A stretch of 5,055 nt of DNA, taken from contig JBAZBO010000058.1 of assembly GCA_041671425.1 (NCBI GenBank), forward strand, positions 1 to 5,055, given 5' to 3'. Each line of letters begins with the position of its first letter. The stretch's first letter is position 1. The translations under genes were made by a program, and so were the position numbers. This document shows, in pieces, positions 1 through 5,055 of this stretch. The notes under the pieces were generated by a model. That model was not told the origin of the DNA, did no database searches, and saw only the letters and a program-made list of their open reading frames with translations. The stretch is from JBAZBO01 sp041671425. Lineage in GTDB: Bacteria > Patescibacteriota > WWE3 > UBA101185 > UBA10185.

Positions 1-519
1 CACCCCTTTTAGCTTTGAAGGATCTTTCAGATTAAGTGGCTCAACTTCTCTTATCTTTTTGCCGCCATTCTCATACTCCTGTATTACCAGGGCATCCCCT
101 CTTCTGACTATGACTCGGCACCACTTGGACAGTGCGTTCACAACGCTTGCCCCCACACCATGAAGCCCGCTTGAGACCTTGTAGCCTCCACCGCCAAACT
201 TACCTCCGGCATGTAATCTAGCATAGGCCAATTCAAGGGCGCTGACACCATATTCCTTCTTCATTTCGTATGGGCATCCCCTACCATTGTCGAATATCGC
301 CACAGAACCGTCCTTGAAAAATTCCACTTTTATGTGGTTTGCATACCCTGCTATAGCCTCGTCCATGGAGTTGTTCACAATTTCAGTCACCAGGTGCCTA
401 AGACCCTCCACGCCGGTGGAGCCAATATACATGCCAGGTCTCTTTCTGACTGGCTCTAGGCCTTCCAAAACCTGGATATCATCGGCTGTATAGCTTTTAT
501 ATTTGTCTGCGGTGGCCAT
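1..519 (-). CDS. gyrB: DNA gyrase subunit B, N-terminal part (cut by left window edge)
   Basis: This is the ATPase subunit of DNA gyrase, the type IIA topoisomerase that uses ATP to introduce negative supercoils in complex with GyrA. The 173 visible residues cover most of the GHKL ATP-binding fold. Residues 17-35 carry VLEGLEPVRKRPGMYIGST, the hallmark family start. E46 and N50 (in EIVNNSMDEA) match the catalytic Glu and Mg-binding Asn, and D77 in DNGRG contacts adenine. The ATP lid HAGGKFGGGGYKVSSGLHGVG spans residues 103-123 and has the glycine-rich GyrB form rather than the form usual in ParE. One small oddity is N49, where most family members have Asp before the conserved Asn. The ATG at 519 places the family motif at the usual distance from the N-terminus. 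No Shine-Dalgarno precedes it. The gene lies 45 bp downstream of the delta-prime gene on the same strand, so the two may be co-transcribed. The rest of the gene lies left of the window. GyrB over ParE is well supported but not proven without the C-terminus. Confidence 0.95.
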   Translation of the reverse strand, partial: MATADKYKSYTADDIQVLEGLEPVRKRPGMYIGSTGVEGLRHLVTEIVNNSMDEAIAGYANHIKVEFFKDGSVAIFDNGRGCPYEMKKEYGVSALELAYARLHAGGKFGGGGYKVSSGLHGVGASVVNALSKWCRVIVRRGDALVIQEYENGGKKIREVEPLNLKDPSKLKGV

Positions 520-528
520 AACTTTGCT

Positions 529-557
529 ATTTTAGAGGATATCTTGCCCAGTTACAA
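529..557 (-). promoter_or_regulatory. possible gyrB promoter, nearly leaderless
   Basis: On the minus strand, TTGTAA (557-552, 4 of 6 to the -35 consensus) is separated by exactly 17 bp from TAAAAT (534-529, 5 of 6 to the -10 consensus). Transcription would start near 522, only about 3 nt before the gyrB ATG at 519. The gap between holB and gyrB has no Shine-Dalgarno, which fits a very short leader. The site lies wholly in the 45-bp gap. AT-rich matches of this quality can occur by chance, so this is a prediction only. Confidence 0.4.
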
Positions 558-564
558 GCGCTCT

Positions 565-1224
565 TTATATGTTCAGGACAAGGTATTCCAGAGCCAATCT
601 CACATTTATGTTCGTTTGGTCCAAGTCTTTTGCTACTTTAAGGGTTACACCTATAGCTTCCCTATTCCTCATCACATCCTTCCTCAAAGTACCCACCCAT
701 TCCTCTAAAAGGTCCACAATATCCTGTTTTTCCATCTTCGAAGTTTCTTCTGCCCATACGAATCTATTCCCTATATCCATTGCCTGGATCTTAGCAACAC
801 TGTTCTCCGAGTCATCCTCTGGTCTTTCCAAGGACTTAACAGCTATCTTTTGGCATCTAGAGACTACTGTTTCCAAAAGTGAGTTTTCTGACTTTGCTTC
901 CAAGATAATCAGTGCGTAGGCGGGTGGCTCCTCCAAGGTTTTCAAGAGCGCATTCTGCGCGGGTATGGTAAGGCTTTCTGCCTTTGAGACTATGACTATC
1001 TTGTGGCTTTCCTGGAATGGATACTCGGCGAGGAACTTGATCATCTCTCTGACCTGCTCAATGCTGATGTTGTTCTTCTCAGCCACCTTCTCTATTACCA
1101 GTACATCCGGGTTGGCAGGCCTGAAACTGGTGATTTTGCCTTCCAGCAAGGCATTTGCGTATTCCAACACCTTTTGTTGTCTAGAAAATCTATTCGCTCC
1201 GAATATCAATATTGAACCTTCCAT
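565..1224 (-). CDS. holB: DNA polymerase III delta-prime-like clamp-loader subunit, short form
   Basis: This is a clamp-loader AAA+ family protein, most likely the delta-prime subunit that works with DnaX and delta to load the sliding clamp onto primed DNA. With the start at 1224 it has 219 residues. The diagnostic block QNALLKTLEEPP is at 90-101, followed by the SRC motif (SRCQ) at 122-125. The C-terminus near 206-219 (NVRLALEYLVLNI) resembles the usual delta-prime end. The P-loop region at 9-18 (GANRFSRQQK) lacks a GKS/T, and the Walker B position reads KIVIVSKAE (75-83) without acidic residues. ATP hydrolysis is therefore unlikely, as is usual for delta-prime. No zinc-binding cysteines exist; C124 is the only Cys. 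Family members are usually about 300-330 residues, so this one is compact. An alternative ATG at 1245 would add seven residues (MFLYNQH). I prefer 1224 because a TATAAT box ends exactly 6 nt before it. An in-frame stop at 1275-1273 rules out a longer N-terminus. A more divergent clamp-loader-like role is possible. Confidence 0.87.
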   Translation of the reverse strand: MEGSILIFGANRFSRQQKVLEYANALLEGKITSFRPANPDVLVIEKVAEKNNISIEQVREMIKFLAEYPFQESHKIVIVSKAESLTIPAQNALLKTLEEPPAYALIILEAKSENSLLETVVSRCQKIAVKSLERPEDDSENSVAKIQAMDIGNRFVWAEETSKMEKQDIVDLLEEWVGTLRKDVMRNREAIGVTLKVAKDLDQTNINVRLALEYLVLNI

Positions 1225-1227
1225 GTG

Positions 1228-1256
1228 TTGATTATACAAAAACATGTTGTTATCAT
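1228..1256 (+). promoter_or_regulatory. predicted pilBTC operon promoter, divergent and overlapping the holB promoter
   Basis: TTGATT (1228-1233, 4 of 6) and TATCAT (1251-1256, 5 of 6) are separated by exactly 17 bp. The predicted start is near 1263, giving a leader of about 12 nt before the pilB ATG at 1275, with no Shine-Dalgarno in it. The -35 overlaps the holB -10 on the other strand, and this -10 overlaps the weak holB -35. RNA polymerase therefore probably cannot occupy both promoters at once. The 8-bp palindrome AACATGTT (1241-1248) sits in the spacer of both. Confidence 0.5.
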
Positions 1257-1259
1257 TAA
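1231..1259 (-). promoter_or_regulatory. predicted holB promoter giving a leaderless mRNA
   Basis: A perfect TATAAT lies on the minus strand at 1236-1231. The next 6 nt (CAACAC) lead directly to the ATG at 1224, so the usual +1 position coincides with the A of the start codon. The -35 is weak: TTAATG at 1259-1254, 17 bp away, with about 3 of 6 matches. No Shine-Dalgarno precedes either candidate ATG. The perfect -10 and its exact spacing support a leaderless transcript, but this is inferred from sequence only. Confidence 0.5.
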
Positions 1260-1274
1260 ACGTAGATCCTGCCT

Positions 1275-3041
1275 ATGGATATTTTTGAAAAGAATAGATC
1301 AATAGAAGATGTCCTTTACGATAAGAAACTGATCACTGCCGACCAGCTTTCAGCAGTCAAGTTTGAAAGCGTAAACACTGGAGTTTCACCTAAAGACATA
1401 ATAAAGGAAAGAGGTTATGTTAGTGATGCCGATTTTATCAAGGCATATGGTGAGGTCTATGGCTTTGATTTTATAGACTTAAACGAACTGAGGGTTGATC
1501 CTGCTTTGATGGAATTTTTGCCCGTAGCTTTGGCCAAGAAGCTAAACGCTATACCCTTCCAAGTTTCTCCAGAAGATAAACAGCTGTCTTTGGCTATGGT
1601 GGACCCGTTGGATCTACCCACGATAGAGTTTGTCGAGAAAAAGTCTGGCTATAAAGTAATCCCCTACATTGCATCAGAAGAGAGTATGAAGAAGGTGATC
1701 GAGGATCTGCAGGGTAAAGCTATTGGTGAAGAGATCAGCGCCGCTTTGGAAGAAATAAATCAGACCACTCTAAAGATAGAAGAGAATGCTGAAGAAATAT
1801 CAGAGGCTACGCTTAGGGATGCGCCTATTGCAAGGATTGTGGGTATGATCTTGGAAACTGCAGTCAAGACAGGTGCTTCTGATATACATATTGAGCCTTA
1901 TGAGGATAAGACGAGGTTGAGGTACAGGATAGATGGCGTGTTGGAAGAAAAAAGGACGATCCCCAAGGAAATGCATGATTCCATAGTTGCAAGGATAAAG
2001 ATCTTGGGCAAAATGAAGATAGATGAGAAAAGGCTTCCGCTTGATGGCAGATTCAAGGTTCAGGTGGGCAATACATTTACGGATCTTAGAATTTCTACTC
2101 TTCCTACGGTCAACGGTGAGAAAGTGGTCATTAGGCTTTTGAAGGAGGAAGGTGCTGTTTTCTCATTCAAGGATCTTGGTTTGAGAGGTCTTTCCTTAAA
2201 GAGAGTTGAAGAAGCAATACTTAAACCAACCGGCATGATGCTAGTCACCGGACCTACAGGTTCAGGTAAAACACTCACTTTGGCGTCTGCCTTGAACAAA
2301 CTCAATACAGTCAGGGTGAATATCTCAACTCTTGAGGATCCTGTGGAAATAAGACTTCCAGGTGTAAATCAAGTGCAGGTGAATGTTCAAGCTGGTCTTA
2401 CTTTTGCCAACGGATTGAGGTCTTTCCTTAGGCAGGATCCAAACATCATCATGGTAGGTGAAATTCGTGATAATGAAACCGCTGAGTTGGCAATCCAGGC
2501 GGCACTTACGGGTCACTTGGTACTTTCCACTCTGCACACCAACTCTTCTTCTGGTGCTTTGCCAAGGCTTTTGGATATGGGTGTGCAAAGCTTCCTACTT
2601 GTATCTACAGTCAATGCAATAGTTGCCCAAAGGCTAGTAAGAAGGATCTGTTCTGAATGTAAAGAAGAATATGATCCTCCAGAGGAAGTGCAGGAAGATG
2701 TGAAGAGGATCCTGGAGTCTTTGGAAGCTTCTAAGGTGTCTATTGGTAAGGATGCCTCTATAGCTGAAAGCGTGAAGAAAGTAAGTACCGGGAATATCAA
2801 GCTTTATCGAGGCAGGGGCTGTGAGAAATGCTCTGGGACCGGATACAAAGGCAGATTGGGGATATTTGAGGTTTTGGAAATGAATGAGGATATAGCCCGT
2901 CTCGTATTGGAGAATGCGTCCGCAGATCAAATTGAAAAGGCTGCCATCAAAGATGGTATGCTTACTCTTATGCAGGACGGAGCATTGAGAGTAGTGGAAG
3001 GAGCCACTACCCTTGAAGAAGTTATGAGGGTGGCTAAATAA
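1275..3041 (+). CDS. pilB: type IV pilus assembly ATPase PilB
   Basis: This is the hexameric cytoplasmic motor of the GspE/PilB family that hydrolyses ATP to drive pilin polymerisation through PilC. Its 588 residues are a normal length. Residues 1-145 form an MshEN-like N-terminal domain (II_GspE N). The N2/linker domain follows, with GASDIHIEPY at 200-209 and RIDG at 218-221. The ATPase core has Walker A GPTGSGKT (326-333), the Asp box LEDP (353-356), Walker B IIMVGEIRD (391-399, E396 the likely catalytic Glu) and the His box GHLVLSTLHTN (413-423). A zinc tetracysteine site is formed by C459/C462 and C516/C519, which separates PilB/GspE from PilT. All catalytic motifs look intact. The N-terminal domain lacks the RLG and Gln residues of cyclic di-GMP-binding MshEN domains, so it may not sense that nucleotide. 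The ATG at 1275 is favoured because an in-frame TAG lies at 1263-1265. There is no Shine-Dalgarno. It is the first gene of the operon, 2 nt ahead of pilT. A type II secretion GspE is the alternative, but the adjacent pilT argues against it. Confidence 0.95.
   Translation: MDIFEKNRSIEDVLYDKKLITADQLSAVKFESVNTGVSPKDIIKERGYVSDADFIKAYGEVYGFDFIDLNELRVDPALMEFLPVALAKKLNAIPFQVSPEDKQLSLAMVDPLDLPTIEFVEKKSGYKVIPYIASEESMKKVIEDLQGKAIGEEISAALEEINQTTLKIEENAEEISEATLRDAPIARIVGMILETAVKTGASDIHIEPYEDKTRLRYRIDGVLEEKRTIPKEMHDSIVARIKILGKMKIDEKRLPLDGRFKVQVGNTFTDLRISTLPTVNGEKVVIRLLKEEGAVFSFKDLGLRGLSLKRVEEAILKPTGMMLVTGPTGSGKTLTLASALNKLNTVRVNISTLEDPVEIRLPGVNQVQVNVQAGLTFANGLRSFLRQDPNIIMVGEIRDNETAELAIQAALTGHLVLSTLHTNSSSGALPRLLDMGVQSFLLVSTVNAIVAQRLVRRICSECKEEYDPPEEVQEDVKRILESLEASKVSIGKDASIAESVKKVSTGNIKLYRGRGCEKCSGTGYKGRLGIFEVLEMNEDIARLVLENASADQIEKAAIKDGMLTLMQDGALRVVEGATTLEEVMRVAK
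3026..3033 (+). promoter_or_regulatory. possible pilT ribosome binding site inside pilB
   Basis: GAGGGTGG in the last codons of pilB lies 10 nt before the pilT ATG at 3044. It is an imperfect anti-Shine-Dalgarno match. Because pilB stops 2 nt before pilT starts, translational coupling may matter more than this site. Confidence 0.4.
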
Positions 3042-3043
3042 AT

Positions 3044-4120
3044 ATGGCAAGAACTGAGAACTCAAATTTCAACGTCACCGGCATACTTGAGAGAGTGGTC
3101 TCCATGAATGCTTCGGATCTCCATCTTACTGTTGGTACTCCTCCTGTGGTCAGAGTCAACCGACTACTGTCCCCGCTTTCAGATATGTCTCCCCTACTAA
3201 CCGAGGATGTAGACCTTTTCCTGTCTCAAGTCCTTGATGCAGATCAGAAAGATATATTTGATGTGAATAGAGAATTGGATTTCTCTGTGGGTTTGGGAAA
3301 CAAAGCTCGTTTTAGGGTGAATGCCTTCTATCAAAAAGGCTACCCATCGGTTTCTCTAAGGCTTATACCTATGATGGTGCCTAGCCTAGATACGTTGGGC
3401 CTTCCACCGGTGATTTCCTCATTGTGTGAATTAAGACAAGGATTGGTGCTAGTAGTAGGTCCTACCGGTCATGGTAAATCCACGACCTTGGCTGCCATGC
3501 TAGATAGGATAAATCAAACCCGTGCTGAACACATAGTTACCATTGAGGATCCTATCGAGTATATCTTTACGAATAAAAAATCCTTGATAGAGCAGAGGGA
3601 AATGCATACAGATACTTCTTCTTGGGATTTGGCTTTGAGAGCTGTCCTAAGACAGGATCCGGATATAGTTATGATTGGTGAAATGAGGGATCATGAAACC
3701 ATGCAGGCAGCTTTGAATATTGCTGAAACAGGTCACCTTGTGTTGGCTACTCTGCACACCAACTCAGCTTCTCAGACTGTGGAAAGGATCATCAGCTCCT
3801 TCCCTGAGGAAAGACAGAATGAGGTCAGATTGCAGCTTGCCCAGATAATTGAGGTTGTTCTATCCCTAAGGCTTATGCCCTCGAAACAGGGCAAGGTAGT
3901 CCCCTCAGTTGAGATCATGCTTGCAAGCGAAGCTGTAAAAAACCTTATTCGTGAGGGTAAGACTCAGCACTTGGACAATATAATCAGCACCAGTGGGAAT
4001 TTGGGTATGGTCTCTCTGGAAAGAAGCCTAGCTCAGCTTGTTATAGAAGATATTGTAAGTGAAGAAGAGGCTATTAAGTATGCTTTGAAACCAGAAGAAT
4101 TCAGGAGGCTTTTGAAGTAG
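3044..4120 (+). CDS. pilT: type IV pilus retraction ATPase PilT
   Basis: This is the hexameric cytoplasmic ATPase that powers pilus depolymerisation and retraction, needed for twitching motility and often for DNA uptake. Its 358 residues match the usual PilT length of about 340-370. The N-terminal PAS-like domain begins with ASDLHLTVG (23-31). The core shows Walker A GPTGHGKST (139-147), the Asp box IEDPIE (167-172), Walker B IVMIGEMRD (208-216, with E213) and the His box GHLVLATLHTN (230-240). The C-terminal retraction motif reads AVKNLIRE at 297-304, corresponding to the AIRNLIRE motif that marks PilT proper. It has no tetracysteine site, unlike PilB. His143 replaces the common Ser in the P-loop, but the Lys and Ser/Thr that bind phosphate and Mg remain, so activity is expected. 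It starts 2 nt after the pilB stop and ends 1 nt before pilC, consistent with one mRNA. A PilU-type accessory ATPase is less likely because PilT is the only such gene here and the motif is well kept. Confidence 0.96.
   Translation: MARTENSNFNVTGILERVVSMNASDLHLTVGTPPVVRVNRLLSPLSDMSPLLTEDVDLFLSQVLDADQKDIFDVNRELDFSVGLGNKARFRVNAFYQKGYPSVSLRLIPMMVPSLDTLGLPPVISSLCELRQGLVLVVGPTGHGKSTTLAAMLDRINQTRAEHIVTIEDPIEYIFTNKKSLIEQREMHTDTSSWDLALRAVLRQDPDIVMIGEMRDHETMQAALNIAETGHLVLATLHTNSASQTVERIISSFPEERQNEVRLQLAQIIEVVLSLRLMPSKQGKVVPSVEIMLASEAVKNLIREGKTQHLDNIISTSGNLGMVSLERSLAQLVIEDIVSEEEAIKYALKPEEFRRLLK
4103..4108 (+). promoter_or_regulatory. pilC Shine-Dalgarno inside the 3' end of pilT
   Basis: A perfect AGGAGG occurs in the pilT codons for the final Arg-Arg region, 13 nt before the pilC ATG at 4122. 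The spacing is somewhat long, but it is the only strong site there and it supports that ATG. It shows that this organism uses Shine-Dalgarno initiation for internal operon genes, unlike the first genes in this window. Confidence 0.65.
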
Positions 4121-4121
4121 C

Positions 4122-5055
4122 ATGCCCGTCTATACATATACTGCCAAGGATACTGCGGGAGGAAGAAGAGCTGGTACCGTGGATGCCAAGAACGAGAGCC
4201 TTGCGGTTGACCTTTTGAAATCCCAGAATCTCTTTGTTGTAAGTCTTCAAAAGAAACAGGTCACCTTTATTGATAGATTGATGGAAATCAGAGGGGTCTC
4301 CGAAGTTCAGCTAGTGGCTTTCACCAGACAATTCTCCACCATGATCTCAGCGGGTCTTCCTATTGCCCGTGCCTTGGAAGTCCTTGCAGAGCAGTCTGAT
4401 AACGCTAAATTCAAGATGATATTAACTGATATATTAAGGGATGTTGAGGGAGGTATCTCCCTTTCACAAGCACTTGGTAGATATCGTAATGTTTTTTCCA
4501 ATACTTACACTGCATTGGTAGCTGCAGGTGAGGCAAGCGGTAAACTTGATGTTATTCTGAAAAGGCTTGCTCAAACCATGGAGGCTGAGCATGAATTAAA
4601 AGCTAAATTCAGAGGTGCAATGGTCTATCCTGCTATTGTCTTTGCAGCCATGATTGGTGTGTTTGTGATCCTCATGATCTTTGTTATTCCCAAGTTGGCT
4701 GACATGTATGAAAGCATGGATGTGGAGCTGCCTTGGATGACCAAAGTCATGATCGGGGTCTCGGATATATTTGCTAACTATTTCCTAATTATATTTTTGG
4801 TATTTGTGGGCTTTGTGATCTTTGTGAGATGGTTTCTTTCTACCGATGAAGGAAAAGACATGATGTCTACCCTTTCCTTTGGGCTTCCTGTCTTTGGCAA
4901 GATAAACAAACAAAAGGAACTCACCTCTTTTACAAGGACTCTAAGCCTTCTTATTTCCTCTGCAATCCCTATAGTGGAAGCTTTGAATATCGTTGCCGAA
5001 GTGGTGAAGAATTCTACTTATAAAGAAGCAGCCCGAGAAGCAGCTCTTGCGGTTG
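4122..5055 (+). CDS. pilC: type IV pilus inner-membrane platform protein PilC (cut by right window edge)
   Basis: This is the polytopic membrane protein of the GspF/PilC family on which PilB and PilT act to insert or remove pilins. The 311 visible residues are about three quarters of the roughly 400 expected; the C-terminal end, including the last membrane helix, is missing. The start MPVYTYTAKD and the following short beta-rich region are typical. The first T2SF cytoplasmic domain runs from about 66 to 165, with FTRQFSTMISAGLPIARALE at 67-86 and the conserved GEASGKL at 136-142. TM1 lies at about 168-190, ending in the VIPK boundary, and TM2 at about 216-239. The second T2SF repeat begins with FTRTLSLLISSAIPIVEAL at 270-288, clearly paralogous to the first repeat and as expected for the family. 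The ATG is 1 nt after the pilT stop and is preceded by AGGAGG. The gene was translated by hand and stays open to the window end. GspF is the alternative name, but the pilB and pilT neighbours favour PilC. Confidence 0.95.
   Translation, partial: MPVYTYTAKDTAGGRRAGTVDAKNESLAVDLLKSQNLFVVSLQKKQVTFIDRLMEIRGVSEVQLVAFTRQFSTMISAGLPIARALEVLAEQSDNAKFKMILTDILRDVEGGISLSQALGRYRNVFSNTYTALVAAGEASGKLDVILKRLAQTMEAEHELKAKFRGAMVYPAIVFAAMIGVFVILMIFVIPKLADMYESMDVELPWMTKVMIGVSDIFANYFLIIFLVFVGFVIFVRWFLSTDEGKDMMSTLSFGLPVFGKINKQKELTSFTRTLSLLISSAIPIVEALNIVAEVVKNSTYKEAAREAALAV

Noticed and set aside
287..493. A 68-codon plus-strand open frame inside gyrB
   Set aside because: It is antisense to the highly conserved GyrB ATPase domain and has no convincing independent start signal.
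520..564. Possible terminator between holB and gyrB
   Set aside because: No stable GC-rich stem followed by a T-run could be found on the minus strand in this gap, so read-through is possible.
569..919. A 116-codon plus-strand open frame opposite the delta-prime gene
   Set aside because: The minus-strand frame carries clear clamp-loader motifs. The plus-strand product resembles no family and has the composition of a reverse-complement artefact.
1263..1268. TAGATC as a -10 box placed exactly 6 nt before the pilB ATG (leaderless pilB)
   Set aside because: It matches TATAAT at only 3 of 6 positions and has no -35 at a suitable distance. TTGATT-17-TATCAT just upstream is clearly better and predicts a 12-nt leader.
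2060..2800. Three overlapping minus-strand open frames of 81 to 95 codons inside pilB
   Set aside because: All are antisense to the PilB ATPase core, in differing frames, with no motifs or ribosome binding sites.
2634..3065. A 143-codon minus-strand open frame opposite the 3' end of pilB
   Set aside because: It lies fully antisense to a strongly conserved coding region (the zinc-site and C-terminal part of PilB), crosses into the pilT start, and its translation is rich in His, Phe and Ser with no recognisable motif. It is a shadow frame.
4307..4501. A 64-codon minus-strand open frame opposite pilC
   Set aside because: It is antisense to the first T2SF domain of PilC, whose plus-strand reading is unbroken and diagnostic.

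Overview
The window holds two divergent bacterial gene groups separated by a 50-bp intergenic spacer. On the minus strand lies a DNA replication pair: a short DNA polymerase III delta-prime-like clamp-loader subunit (holB-type, 565-1224), followed 45 bp downstream by the N-terminal 173 residues of DNA gyrase subunit B (gyrB, 519 to 1, cut by the window edge). On the plus strand lies a tightly packed type IV pilus motor operon: the assembly ATPase PilB (1275-3041), the retraction ATPase PilT (3044-4120, 2-nt gap) and the inner-membrane platform protein PilC (4122 to the right edge, 1-nt gap, cut by the window edge).

The organism is a bacterium, with middling GC and arginine encoded largely by AGG/AGA. 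That codon preference is common in thermophiles and some Firmicutes-like or deep-branching lineages. I would not name a genus. A Coprothermobacter-like or other deep-branching thermophilic anaerobe is only a guess.

Functionally, the right half makes the cytoplasmic and membrane engine of a type IV pilus. PilB drives pilin extension, PilT drives retraction, and PilC couples the ATPase rings to pilin subunits in the membrane. The pilins, the secretin, PilM/N/O and the prepilin peptidase are not in view. The left half serves chromosome replication, through clamp loading and supercoiling.

The region looks ordinary and I found no new system in it. Three details merit a second look. First, the genes that head transcripts (holB, probably gyrB, and pilB) lack a Shine-Dalgarno sequence and have -10-like boxes so close to their ATGs that leaderless or very-short-leader mRNAs are predicted, whereas the internal gene pilC has a strong AGGAGG. 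Second, the delta-prime protein is unusually short, with a degenerate P-loop and no zinc module. Third, the PilB N-terminal MshEN-like domain has lost the residues that bind cyclic di-GMP in other family members. No RNA genes, mobile elements, CRISPR arrays, origins or clear terminators were seen, and no gene-free stretch exceeds 50 bp.
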